From NCBI GenBank assembly GCA_020636775.1, contig JACJXF010000006.1, positions 1 through 64,000 of the forward strand: DNA of 64,000 nucleotides, given 5' to 3'. Made by a program: the position numbers and the translations under genes. How positions within the stretch are numbered: position 1 is the stretch's first letter; each line of letters opens with the position of its first letter. The notes beneath the pieces were generated by a model. That model ran no database searches. It worked only from the letters and a program-made list of their open reading frames with translations, and was not told the DNA's origin. Below, piece by piece: positions 20,900 to 29,784 of this stretch. This DNA comes from Bacteroidales bacterium (GTDB lineage Bacteria > Bacteroidota > Bacteroidia > Bacteroidales > GCA-2748055).

Positions 20900-23770
20900 A
20901 TGTCAGAAGATAAATTTGTAAACCGCCACAACGGACTTTCGGAAAATGACATCGCATCCATGCTCAAAAAAACAGGTGTTGGTTCACTGGATGAACTTAT
21001 AGCTCAGACAGTGCCTTCATCCATTCTTATGGATAAGCCATTGCGACTTCCTGAGGGCATGTCGGAATTTGAATACCTGAAATATATCCGTGAAATTGGT
21101 AAAAAGAATAAGCTCTTCCGTTCTTTCATTGGAATGGGTTATTACAATACAATTACCCTTCCTGTTATTCAACGGAACATCCTTGAAAACCCTTCCTGGT
21201 ATACTTCATATACTCCTTACCAGGCTGAGATTTCGCAGGGCCGTCTGGAAGCTCTTTTGAATTTTCAGACTATGGTAATGGAGCTAACAGGAATGGAAAT
21301 TGCCAATGCATCTCTTCTGGATGAATCAACGGCTGCGGCTGAAGCAATGATTATGATGTATAATTCCCGCTCCCGTGAAGCAGTTAAAGATGCGAAATGC
21401 AGATTTTTTGCCGACAAAAATATTTTCCCCCAGACCCTTGCTGTTATGCATACCCGTGCAATACCTCTGGGCATTGAGCTGGTAATTGGTGATTACTCAT
21501 CTTTTTCGGCCGAGGGTGGATTTTTTGGTGCCATGATTCAGTATCCTGATTCCGGAGGAGAAATAAGAGATTACTCCGGTTTCGTAAAAAAAGCTCATGA
21601 CAAGGAAGTAATGGTTGGCGTAGCAGCTGATCTGATGAGCCTGGTATTGCTTTGCCCTCCTGGCGAATGGGATGCAGATGTGGTGGTGGGCAGCAGTCAG
21701 CGCTTTGGGGTTCCCATGGGATATGGAGGACCTCATGCCGGATTTTTCGCCTGCAAGGATAAATTTAAGCGAAATATGCCGGGAAGAATTATTGGTATTT
21801 CTGTCGACAGGCACGGAAATCCTGCTTTGAGAATGGCACTGCAAACCAGGGAACAACATATAAAAAGGGAAAAAGCAACCTCCAATATTTGTACGGCTCA
21901 GGCATTGCTGGCAAACATGGCAGGAATGTACGCAATATACCACGGGCCAGAAGGTTTAAAGAGGATTGCTTTGAAGATTCATTCCTCTGCAGCTATTCTG
22001 GCTGAGAAAATCACCGCACTCGGATACAGCCTGCAAACCGACTCCTTTTTCGATACCCTTAAGGTTAAAATGCCTGCAGGAATAAGTGCCTCCGACATCA
22101 GAGTGCTTGCATTAGAGAAAGAAATCAACCTGTATTATTACCCGGAGGAATGCGTGGGAATTAGTCTTGATGAAACGGTAAACATTGAAGATATAAATGA
22201 TCTTGTTGACATATTTGCCCGCTGTATTAAACATAAATACGAGCCTGTAAGTCATATTTCCGAATCGATTCACTTTGACAGTAAATTTATAAGAAAATCG
22301 GAATTTCTCAGGGCAGAGGTATTTCATAAATATCGTTCCGAAACTGAAATGATGCGGTATATCAAGATGCTTGAGAGGAAGGATATTTCTCTTACCCACT
22401 CAATGATTTCTCTGGGTTCCTGCACCATGAAACTGAATGCAGCATCTCAGCTCATGGCTTTTTTATGGCCCGAGTTTTCGCAGATTCATCCTTTTGCCCC
22501 GCTGGATCAGGTTGAAGGTTATCAGCAGTTGTTTAATGAACTGGATAATGATCTGAGGGTAATAACCGGTTTTGATGCAGTCTCATTTCAGCCTAATTCC
22601 GGGGCTGCCGGTGAATATGCCGGACTCATGGTTATCCGGGCTTATCATGAAAGTCGCGGTGAATCCCACCGAAACATTGTACTAATTCCTGCTTCTGCTC
22701 ATGGAACCAATCCGGCAAGTGCTGTAATGGCCGGAATGGAAGTTGTGGTAGTAGATTGCGACAGCATGGGTAATGTAAATTTTGAAAATCTCAAGCAGCT
22801 GGCTGAGAAACACAGGGATAATCTGGCAGGTTTTATGATTACCTATCCCTCTACTCATGGAGTATTCGAAGAATCGGTCAAACATATGATCGATCTGATT
22901 CACCTGAACGGAGGACAGGTATATATGGATGGAGCCAATATGAATGCTCAGGTAGGTCTTACCAATCCTGCACTTATTGGAGCCGATGTGTGCCACCTTA
23001 ATTTACACAAAACCTTTGCCATTCCGCACGGAGGCGGCGGACCCGGTGTTGGTCCTATAGCAGTGGCATCTCATCTGGTTGAATTTCTTCCTACTCATCC
23101 GCTTGTTGAAACAGGTGGGATTAAAGGAATACAGGCAATAGCGGGTGCACCCTACGGGAGTGCCAGCATTCTTACAATTTCTCATGCCTATATTAAGATG
23201 CTTGGCGGGAAAGGACTTACTGAGGCTACCAGACTGGCTATTTTAAATGCCAACTATCTGGCTGCCTGTCTGAAAGAAAATTTCAGTATTCTTTACACCA
23301 ATAAGAATAACAGGGTGGCACATGAAATGATTCTCGACTGCAGGCCTTTCAAACAGGCTACCGGAATTTCTGAAGCTGATATTGCCAAGCGGCTGATGGA
23401 TTATGGATTTCATGCTCCAACGCTGTCATTTCCCGTGCATGGAACTTTAATGGTTGAGCCCACCGAAAGTGAGTCGCGTGCGGAGCTCGACCGGTTTATC
23501 GATGCCATGAATTCAATACTGTCGGAAATAAAAGAAGTAGGTGACGGAAGAGCAGATAAACTGGATAATGTACTGAAAAATGCACCCCATACAGCCTTGG
23601 AGCTTACATCTGATGACTGGAAACATCCTTATGGCAGGCAAAAGGCAGCTTATCCACTGGATTATTTAAAGGCAAACAAGTTCTGGCCTTCTGTTGCAAG
23701 GCTTGATGATGCCTATGGCGACAGAAATCTGGTTTGTTCGTGTCTTCCGACTGAGGCTTACAAAGCTTGA
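20900..23770 (+). CDS. gcvP: Glycine dehydrogenase (decarboxylating), P-protein, single chain
   Basis: A 956-residue P-protein of the glycine cleavage system. It uses pyridoxal phosphate to decarboxylate glycine and pass the aminomethyl group to the lipoyl H-protein. It is the fused form: the N-terminal half (FIGMGYYNTITLPVIQRNIL, YTPYQAEISQGRLEAL) and C-terminal half are one chain. The PLP lysine is in HLNLHKTFAIPHGGGGPGVG, and the substrate-binding TISHAYIKMLGGKGL is present. gcvT and gcvH are not in this window, so the genes are scattered. A TATTTTTG sequence at 20775-20782 may be its -7 box, giving a leader of about 110 nt that holds an 8-bp hairpin. Confidence 0.97.
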   Translation: MSEDKFVNRHNGLSENDIASMLKKTGVGSLDELIAQTVPSSILMDKPLRLPEGMSEFEYLKYIREIGKKNKLFRSFIGMGYYNTITLPVIQRNILENPSWYTSYTPYQAEISQGRLEALLNFQTMVMELTGMEIANASLLDESTAAAEAMIMMYNSRSREAVKDAKCRFFADKNIFPQTLAVMHTRAIPLGIELVIGDYSSFSAEGGFFGAMIQYPDSGGEIRDYSGFVKKAHDKEVMVGVAADLMSLVLLCPPGEWDADVVVGSSQRFGVPMGYGGPHAGFFACKDKFKRNMPGRIIGISVDRHGNPALRMALQTREQHIKREKATSNICTAQALLANMAGMYAIYHGPEGLKRIALKIHSSAAILAEKITALGYSLQTDSFFDTLKVKMPAGISASDIRVLALEKEINLYYYPEECVGISLDETVNIEDINDLVDIFARCIKHKYEPVSHISESIHFDSKFIRKSEFLRAEVFHKYRSETEMMRYIKMLERKDISLTHSMISLGSCTMKLNAASQLMAFLWPEFSQIHPFAPLDQVEGYQQLFNELDNDLRVITGFDAVSFQPNSGAAGEYAGLMVIRAYHESRGESHRNIVLIPASAHGTNPASAVMAGMEVVVVDCDSMGNVNFENLKQLAEKHRDNLAGFMITYPSTHGVFEESVKHMIDLIHLNGGQVYMDGANMNAQVGLTNPALIGADVCHLNLHKTFAIPHGGGGPGVGPIAVASHLVEFLPTHPLVETGGIKGIQAIAGAPYGSASILTISHAYIKMLGGKGLTEATRLAILNANYLAACLKENFSILYTNKNNRVAHEMILDCRPFKQATGISEADIAKRLMDYGFHAPTLSFPVHGTLMVEPTESESRAELDRFIDAMNSILSEIKEVGDGRADKLDNVLKNAPHTALELTSDDWKHPYGRQKAAYPLDYLKANKFWPSVARLDDAYGDRNLVCSCLPTEAYKA

Positions 23771-23798
23771 ATTTTTTAGCTTTTTATTGATTTATTTA

Positions 23799-23806
23799 TA
23801 CATTTG
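23799..23806 (+). promoter_or_regulatory. -7 box (TACATTTG) before the sigma factor
   Basis: TACATTTG matches TAnnTTTG and lies 28 bp before the sigma factor ATG, in the 64-bp gap after gcvP. A clear -33 is not seen. Confidence 0.45.
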
Positions 23807-23834
23807 GTGAAGTAATATTGCGAAACTCAAAGGG

Positions 23835-24440
23835 ATGAATAAATACGAAATACCCGAATTGATAGATGCTCTTAAAAAAGAGGATAATAGGGTATTGCTT
23901 GATATTTACCGCATACACTTTCCTGAAGCAAGACATTATATAATGGCAAATTCCGGAAATGTTTTCGATGCGGAAGATATTTTCCAGGATGCCATGCTTC
24001 TGATTTATTTGAAGATTAAAAGAAATTCACTACAGATTAATTCAGGTTTCGGCAGCTATCTTGGAGGTATTATAAGGTTTCTTTGGTTAAAGGAACTGGA
24101 AAGGAAAAGGAAATACTTTGGAAAAGAACTGCAATTGGAAGATTCTATTAATGATCATTCTGATTTATTAGAGGATTATATAAGAATGGAAAAAAGGAAG
24201 CTGATACTGGAACATTTTCTGGAATTAGGCAGCGACTGTCAGAAGTTAATACATTTGTTTGTAAATGAAACCCCGGTTGACAGGATAACAAGCCTTATGG
24301 GATTCTCAACCGATCAGTATACACGGAACAGAAGAAAGGTTTGTAAAGAGAGACTGGTAAGAGCCATATGGGAAAATCCAAGGTTCAAAGAACTTAAGAA
24401 TGAAGCATTTAGACAGGATACAAAAGTACCTAGATGGTAA
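23835..24440 (+). CDS. RNA polymerase sigma-70 family factor (ECF-like)
   Basis: A 201-residue sigma factor with region 2 (residues 15-85; DAEDIFQDAMLLIYLKIKRN, the usual D-x-EDIxQE-xF signature) and a weak region 4 (about 125-180; LILEHFLELGSDCQKLIHLF then DRITSLMGFSTDQYTRNRRK). Region 4 has no strong YEEIA-type motif, so target promoters are probably unusual. The stop codon overlaps the next gene by 41 bp, meaning tight coupling with a membrane protein that is the likely anti-sigma factor. It has its own -7 box. The regulated genes are not obvious from the neighbourhood. Confidence 0.85.
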   Translation: MNKYEIPELIDALKKEDNRVLLDIYRIHFPEARHYIMANSGNVFDAEDIFQDAMLLIYLKIKRNSLQINSGFGSYLGGIIRFLWLKELERKRKYFGKELQLEDSINDHSDLLEDYIRMEKRKLILEHFLELGSDCQKLIHLFVNETPVDRITSLMGFSTDQYTRNRRKVCKERLVRAIWENPRFKELKNEAFRQDTKVPRW

Positions 24441-25161
24441 AATGAATGAGTCTGAGCTCAAGAAGTTCAGGTCAGATCTGCAGAAGGACCCTGAGCTGGT
24501 GGAAGAGCTTGATCTTCATCGGTCCGTTAATGAAACAGTACTATCCACCGATGAGATCAGGTTTCGTAAAAAACTGGAAGAAGCCTATAAGACTTATAAA
24601 ATTGACGGGCATAAAGAGAATACCAGTGTCTCCGGCAACAGGACGAAACTAAAAAGAACCATCGTCTTTTCATCCGCCCTGATGATTACGCTTCTGTTTC
24701 TGTTTATTTTATCCGAATTCAGGAAGCAATCAAATGACGAGATTTTTGAGGCAAATCTTATAAGTTTTTCTCAGGATTTTACCAGTCGCTTTCAACCGGA
24801 ATTTGCCAATCAGGATCAGGATCTTCAGGAAGGAATAAAATTGTTTGTAGACGGAAAATATTCCGATGCTTCGAGGGTATTCCATCAGTTTTTAGGGCAG
24901 AATCCCGATAATACAGAAGCAAGTTTTTATAATGGATTATGCATGGTCTTCCTGAATGAGTTTGGAAATGCCATCAGTGCTTTTGAATTTGTACTTGCGG
25001 CACCATATTCATATTATCAGGAGTATGCATCATGGTATCTTGCGCTTTGTTATATTAAAACCAATAATACTGAGGTAGCTAAATCGCTGTTAAAAGAAAT
25101 CTCAGGCAATGATTCAAGTTTTTCAGATAAGGCGCGCAGGATTCTGAGAAAGCTCAGGTAA
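24400..25161 (+). CDS. Membrane protein with TPR domain, probable anti-sigma factor
   Basis: A 253-residue protein. Residues 1-70 are a cytoplasmic helical domain (HLDRIQKYLDGKMNESELKK, FRSDLQKDPELVEELDLHRS) like the zinc-less anti-sigma N-termini seen in Bacteroidota, where DGxxxxxExxxFExxLxxxPELxxE is typical. Residues 87-105 are one membrane helix (RTIVFSSALMITLLFLFIL). Residues 135-253 form TPR-like helices (GIKLFVDGKYSDASRVFHQF, AISAFEFVLAAPYS) facing the periplasm. The gene overlaps the sigma factor by 41 bp. The likely job is to hold the sigma factor at the membrane and release it on a periplasmic signal; the TPR sensor replaces the FecR domain of TonB systems. Confidence 0.75.
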   Translation: MKHLDRIQKYLDGKMNESELKKFRSDLQKDPELVEELDLHRSVNETVLSTDEIRFRKKLEEAYKTYKIDGHKENTSVSGNRTKLKRTIVFSSALMITLLFLFILSEFRKQSNDEIFEANLISFSQDFTSRFQPEFANQDQDLQEGIKLFVDGKYSDASRVFHQFLGQNPDNTEASFYNGLCMVFLNEFGNAISAFEFVLAAPYSYYQEYASWYLALCYIKTNNTEVAKSLLKEISGNDSSFSDKARRILRKLR

Positions 25162-25425
25162 TTCAGGCTTACTTCCCTTTTTATCCCTAAGGATAATACA
25201 TAATTCTAATAATTATTTACTCCTCAAGATTCAGAAAGCCATTCAAAAAAATTGCTTTCTCAAATATTCATGTACAATTAAGAAAGAATTTTCTTAGGTG
25301 AATTTATCTTATAATCAGGCATTTAGAATCCCATCTCGATTTTTTTTAATTTTTTTTGAATTCTGATGCTGATTTTTCAGAAATGACAACATTAATAAAG
25401 TAGATAAAAACTTAAATCTACTGCG

Positions 25426-25773
25426 ATGAAAAATGGTATTAATAAAGTTACGCTTGTTGGAAACGTGGGAGAAGCTCCCAAATATATCCAACTGGAAAAT
25501 AACCAGGTAAAGGCAAATTTTTCCCTGGCAACAAATGAACACTATACTGATAAGGAAGGGAAGGAGGTTAAAAAGACCGAATGGCACAAAATTATAGTCT
25601 GGAATAAAAAAGCAGAATTGGTCAAGAACTATGTTAAAAAGGGGGATCCCTTATTTATTGAAGGTAAAATTCAATCTTCCAATTGGGAAGATAAGGAAGG
25701 TAATAAGCATTATTCGACTGAAATTTATTGCGACAATATTATGTTTCTCTCACCCAGGAGCGACAAAGAGTAA
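25426..25773 (+). CDS. ssb: Single-stranded DNA-binding protein, short form
   Basis: A 115-residue OB-fold protein. It begins NKVTLVGNVGEAPKY and contains KTEWHKIIVWNKKAELVKNY and FIEGKIQSSNWEDKEGN, all standard SSB blocks. The chain ends IMFLSPRSDKE straight after the OB fold: the flexible linker and acidic DDIPF-type tail that recruits repair and replication partners are missing. A full-length SSB is about 150-180 residues. It is therefore probably an accessory SSB rather than the main replication SSB, which is not in this window. It has its own terminator and stands alone. Confidence 0.9.
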   Translation: MKNGINKVTLVGNVGEAPKYIQLENNQVKANFSLATNEHYTDKEGKEVKKTEWHKIIVWNKKAELVKNYVKKGDPLFIEGKIQSSNWEDKEGNKHYSTEIYCDNIMFLSPRSDKE

Positions 25774-25828
25774 CTATTGGGTTTCTGAATCGAATAGTTG
25801 ATTGGGGTTATTCGTTTATTTTTTGGTT

Positions 25829-25864
25829 ACGCAGGGCAGATGTGAATTTGTCCTGCGTTTTTTG
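25829..25864 (+). terminator. ssb terminator
   Basis: ACGCAGGGCA and TGTCCTGCGT form a 10-bp stem with one G-U pair and a 10-nt loop, followed by TTTTTTG. Confidence 0.85.
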
Positions 25865-26026
25865 TTTACATATTGAATTGATGTTCAGAATATTGACCGC
25901 ATAACCAAATGATGGTATTGCATTAATTCGAAAAATTTCCCTTTTGCAAAACCCTGTCCCAGAAATGATTACGTCCATTTGTCCAATATTAATGGTTTAT
26001 CCAATTCTAAAATTTAATTTTATTCT

Positions 26027-26034
26027 TACATTTG
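26027..26034 (+). promoter_or_regulatory. -7 box (TACATTTG) of the acyl-CoA carboxylase operon
   Basis: TACATTTG matches TAnnTTTG. It lies 120 bp before the first ATG, so the operon would have a leader of roughly 110 nt. No strong -33 TTTG is seen. Confidence 0.45.
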
Positions 26035-26154
26035 CAAGGTTAAAAAAAGTTTGATTTTTATCATGTTTTGCGGTTAACATTAAGCTAACTAAAATTTTCG
26101 AAGGTTTATTTGTAGTATTAATTACGGACTAAGGTTAATCGAAACCATACATTT

Positions 26155-27711
26155 ATGGATATAAACGGAAGAAATTTCACAAAATTCCTTGATCGGAAGC
26201 GAAAATACGATAAGCAAAACAGTAAAGAGGCTGCCGAAAAACAACATTCCAAGGGTAAATTACTGGCATATGAGAGAATTGAGATTCTTTTTGATAAAGG
26301 AAGTTTCGAAGAGATAGATGCCTATGTAACCCCGGCCTTCATTGAGAAAGGTTTTGGGAAAATGACTTCCTCCTATGGTGATGGTGTGGTCATTGGGCAT
26401 GGTCTGATAAGTGGCCGCCTTGCTTTTGCATATGCCCAGGATTTTAATGTTATGGGTGGCTCCCTGGGTGCTGTTCATGCTGCAAAAATCCAGAAGATTC
26501 AGAATATGGCACTTAAGATGGGAGCTCCTCTGGTAGGTCTCATTGATTCAGGAGGTGCCAGGATTCAGGAGGGCGTTGCCAGTCTGGCTGGTTATGCAGG
26601 AATATTCTTCAGAAATGTCCAGTCATCCGGAGTTATTCCGCAGATATCTGTAATCATGGGTCCTGCTGCAGGCGGGGCTGTATATTCTCCTTCAATAACC
26701 GATTTTGTTTTTATGGTTTCAAAGACCAGTCACATGTTTGTGACCGGTCCAAATGTGGTTAAGGAAGTATTGAATGAGGATGTAAGCTTTGAGGACCTTG
26801 GAGGAGCTGATGTACATGCCAGGAAAAGCGGCGTAGCAAATATGATATATGATGATGAAGAGAACACCCTTCTTGGGGTTCGGAAACTTTTGTCTTATCT
26901 ACCCGCAAATAATCTTGAAAACCCTCCTTATTTGTGTCCTTCCGACGCAGAAAAGGATGTTGAGGAGAAGCTCCGCGACATAGTACCGGATGATGCCAAT
27001 AAGCCCTATGACGTAAAAGATGTCATAAATCTGATTTTTGATAAAGGAAGTTTTTATGAAATTTCGGAATTATATGCTCAGAACATAGTAATTGGTTTTG
27101 GAAGGCTGAATGGAAAGACCATCGGAGTAGTTGCCAATCAGCCAAAGGTTCTGGCTGGAACGCTTGACATTAATTCTTCCATGAAATCGGCTCGTTTTGT
27201 GAGATTTTGTGATTCCTTTAATATACCCATTCTTGCACTTGAAGATGTTCCCGGTTTTTTACCCGGTGTTGACCAGGAGCACAGTGGAATCATCAGACAT
27301 GGTGCTAAATTGTTGTATGCTTTTGCAGATGCTACGGTTCCAAGGATTACTGTAATTCTCAGAAAATCATATGGCGGGGCATACTGCGTAATGAACAGTA
27401 AAAACCTTGGAGGTGATTTCAACTACGCATGGCCTACTGCCGAAATTGCTGTAATGGGACCAGAAGGAGCTGTGGCAATTCTATACAGAAAAGAGCTTGC
27501 TGAATCGGAAGATCCGGCAAAACTTAAAAAAGAATTAGCTGCAAAGTACCGGAATGAAATTGCTAATCCTTATATTGCCGATGAAAAAGGCTTTATTGAT
27601 GAAGTAATAGATCCTGCCGTAACAAGGAAAAAACTCATTTCCGCCTTTGATGCTTTGGAAAACAAACATGTAAACGTTCCTTCAAGAAAACACGGAAATA
27701 TCCCGTTATAA
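26155..27711 (+). CDS. Acyl-CoA carboxylase, carboxyltransferase subunit (propionyl-CoA carboxylase beta-like)
   Basis: A 518-residue carboxyltransferase with two crotonase-like halves: LIDSGGARIQEGVASLAGYA with GPAAGGAVYSPSITDFVFMV in the first, and LEDVPGFLPGVDQEHSGIIR with GPEGAVAILYRKEL in the second. It moves CO2 from carboxybiotin to an acyl-CoA. At the position that sets acyl-CoA choice in actinobacterial enzymes (Asp in propionyl-, Ile in acetyl-CoA carboxylase) this protein has Cys411 (GGAYCVMNSK), so specificity cannot be read directly; propionyl-CoA is the best guess. It is first in a complete operon with biotin carboxylase (9 bp later) and biotin carrier. Confidence 0.92.
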   Translation: MDINGRNFTKFLDRKRKYDKQNSKEAAEKQHSKGKLLAYERIEILFDKGSFEEIDAYVTPAFIEKGFGKMTSSYGDGVVIGHGLISGRLAFAYAQDFNVMGGSLGAVHAAKIQKIQNMALKMGAPLVGLIDSGGARIQEGVASLAGYAGIFFRNVQSSGVIPQISVIMGPAAGGAVYSPSITDFVFMVSKTSHMFVTGPNVVKEVLNEDVSFEDLGGADVHARKSGVANMIYDDEENTLLGVRKLLSYLPANNLENPPYLCPSDAEKDVEEKLRDIVPDDANKPYDVKDVINLIFDKGSFYEISELYAQNIVIGFGRLNGKTIGVVANQPKVLAGTLDINSSMKSARFVRFCDSFNIPILALEDVPGFLPGVDQEHSGIIRHGAKLLYAFADATVPRITVILRKSYGGAYCVMNSKNLGGDFNYAWPTAEIAVMGPEGAVAILYRKELAESEDPAKLKKELAAKYRNEIANPYIADEKGFIDEVIDPAVTRKKLISAFDALENKHVNVPSRKHGNIPL

Positions 27712-27720
27712 AAAACTTGT

Positions 27721-29226
27721 ATGAAAATCAATAGTTTACTTATTGCTAACCGTGGGGAGATTGCAATCAGAGTAATTCAGACTGCAAAACTCATGGGAAT
27801 TGAGACCTGGGTGATTAAAACATCCAAGGAACCCAATGCTTTGTATCTTGGGGCAGCAGATAAAATAATTGACTTTTCAGATCATTCGGAAGAAATTCCT
27901 GAATTTCTGGATATAGAGAAGATTATTAAAGCTGTTAAATCAAATAAGATTGATGCCATCCATCCTGGATATGGCTTTCTGGCTGAGAGTCCGGTCTTTG
28001 CAAAAAGATGTGAAGAGGAGAAAATAATTTTTATAGGACCGTCGCCGGAAGCAATTCTTAAAATGGGAAACAAAACCATTGCAAAGCAACTGGCCAGGGA
28101 ACACAAAGTTCCTCTTTTGGAAGGTAGTCTTGGTAATGTTGCAGATGCCAGTGAAGCTATAAAAATTGCCAACAAAATTGGTTACCCGGTTATCCTTAAA
28201 GCTGCCTCAGGTGGAGGTGGCCGTGGAATGAGAATTGTTGAAAATGAACATGAGCTTGAAAAACTCTTTAAAATGGCAAGCTCTGAGGCTGCAAAAGCCT
28301 TCAATGACCCCTCCATGTTTGTCGAGAAATATGTTCGTAATCCCAGACATATCGAATTCCAGATATTTGGAGATAAGCACGGGAACATGATCCACCTTGG
28401 AGAAAGGGAATGCTCTGTTCAAAGAAAACACCAAAAGCTAATTGAGGAATCACCCTCAGCTGCCCTCGACCCCGATCTAAGGGAGAAGATGGGAAAAGCA
28501 GCTATAAATATTGCCAAATCGGTTAATTACTATAGTGCTGGTACGGTCGAATTTCTGCTCGATTCCGACAAAAAGTTTTATTTCATGGAAATGAATACCC
28601 GAATCCAGGTTGAGCATCCTGTTACTGAAAAGGTAACCGGACTCGATTTAATAGAACTGCAGATTCGCGTGGCACAGGGTGAAGAACTTCCTTTAAAGCA
28701 AAAGGACGTGAAAATAGAAGGCTGGGCCTTCGAATTCCGCATAAATGCTGAAGATGTACAGGCAGGCTTTTCTCCCAGCCTGGGTGTAATTGAAAAAATG
28801 TCGCTCCCAAAAAGCAAAAATATCCGAATCGATTCAGGAATACAGGAAGGGGCCGTAATAACCCCATATTATGATTCCATGATCGCCAAATTAATTGTTT
28901 ACGGGGAGTCAAGGGAAAAAGCAATCCAGTATTCTGCCATTGCATTAAAGAAACTCTGGATAAAAGGACTCAAAACTACAATTCCATTCTGCAAGGCTGT
29001 TCTGAACAACAGCAATTTTAAAAAAGGAATTTATGATACTTCTTTCCTTGTTAAGGAAATGAAAATTCATTACTTCGAGGATAAGGATGCTGAAATGCTT
29101 GCTGCCTACTTTGCTACCTACGATTTTGCCCGGACACTCAAAGAAGAAGAAGGCAAGACAGTCGATTTTGAAAAGGGAAAAAATATGAATCCCTGGATAT
29201 TGAACAAGAGACTTAAATCTTTATAA
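27721..29226 (+). CDS. Biotin carboxylase subunit of acyl-CoA carboxylase
   Basis: A 501-residue ATP-grasp enzyme that carboxylates biotin with ATP and bicarbonate. It opens SLLIANRGEIAIRVIQTAK, has the glycine-rich ATP loop KAASGGGGRGMRIV, the catalytic block FMEMNTRIQVEHPVTE, and a C-terminal domain with RINAEDVQAGFSPSLG. Length is normal for a stand-alone subunit. It lies 9 bp after the carboxyltransferase and 14 bp before the biotin carrier, so the three are one operon. It is the only biotin carboxylase in this window; a second carboxyltransferase/biotin pair at 47-49 kb has none and might share it, although that pair could instead be a decarboxylase. Confidence 0.96.
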   Translation: MKINSLLIANRGEIAIRVIQTAKLMGIETWVIKTSKEPNALYLGAADKIIDFSDHSEEIPEFLDIEKIIKAVKSNKIDAIHPGYGFLAESPVFAKRCEEEKIIFIGPSPEAILKMGNKTIAKQLAREHKVPLLEGSLGNVADASEAIKIANKIGYPVILKAASGGGGRGMRIVENEHELEKLFKMASSEAAKAFNDPSMFVEKYVRNPRHIEFQIFGDKHGNMIHLGERECSVQRKHQKLIEESPSAALDPDLREKMGKAAINIAKSVNYYSAGTVEFLLDSDKKFYFMEMNTRIQVEHPVTEKVTGLDLIELQIRVAQGEELPLKQKDVKIEGWAFEFRINAEDVQAGFSPSLGVIEKMSLPKSKNIRIDSGIQEGAVITPYYDSMIAKLIVYGESREKAIQYSAIALKKLWIKGLKTTIPFCKAVLNNSNFKKGIYDTSFLVKEMKIHYFEDKDAEMLAAYFATYDFARTLKEEEGKTVDFEKGKNMNPWILNKRLKSL

Positions 29227-29240
29227 ATAAACGATTAAAG

Positions 29241-29777
29241 ATGAAAGATACCAACGGAAAAACTTCAAAAGATGTTCTTATTGCCTGTGGAGAAGGTAAA
29301 AGAAATTTTGAAATAGTTAATCCCCTGGATGAGATTGTTAAGATCAAAGGGAAAAAGGTAGACATAAAGATTTTTGAAGACCCGGATGGATTTAGTTACC
29401 TGATCTATAAGAATCATAAATACCAGGTTGACATTCTTGAAAAAAATCAAAATAAGTACACTATAATGGTGAATGGGGTGTGGTATTACTTTTCCATTGA
29501 AACTCCCATTTCATTCAAACGAAGAAAATACCTTAGCAAGAGTGTGAACTCCTCAAAAATTGTGAAGATCACAGCCCCAATGCCTGGAAAAATTCTTGAT
29601 ATCCTTGTTGAAGAAAATTCTGATGTGAAACAGGGGGAAGCCGTTATTATTCTTGAAGCCATGAAGATGCAAAATGAGATACTTGCACAGATTTCAGGAA
29701 AAGTAAAAAAGGTGAATATCAAGACGAATGATTCTGTAATGAAGGATGATATCCTTATTGAAATAGAAAGGTCCTGA
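29241..29777 (+). CDS. Biotin carboxyl carrier subunit
   Basis: A 178-residue protein whose C-terminal 70 residues are a biotinyl domain. The biotin attachment lysine is Lys142 in LEAMKMQNEI, within TAPMPGKILDILVEENSDVK and QGEAVIILEA. Residues 20-95 form a beta-rich N-terminal region (KIFEDPDGFSYLIYKNHKYQ) that probably docks onto the carboxylase subunits, as in the propionyl-CoA carboxylase BT domain. It completes the operon of carboxyltransferase, biotin carboxylase and carrier. It converges with ddl, whose stop is 8 bp away on the other strand; no terminator hairpin is evident between them. Confidence 0.94.
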   Translation: MKDTNGKTSKDVLIACGEGKRNFEIVNPLDEIVKIKGKKVDIKIFEDPDGFSYLIYKNHKYQVDILEKNQNKYTIMVNGVWYYFSIETPISFKRRKYLSKSVNSSKIVKITAPMPGKILDILVEENSDVKQGEAVIILEAMKMQNEILAQISGKVKKVNIKTNDSVMKDDILIEIERS

Positions 29778-29784
29778 GAGTAGC

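Larger units (their letters stand above)
25774..26154. other. 381-bp gap: ssb terminator and carboxylase promoter
   Basis: It contains the ssb terminator (25829-25864) and a TACATTTG -7 box (26027-26034). The remainder is AT-rich with no coding character. Confidence 0.6.
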
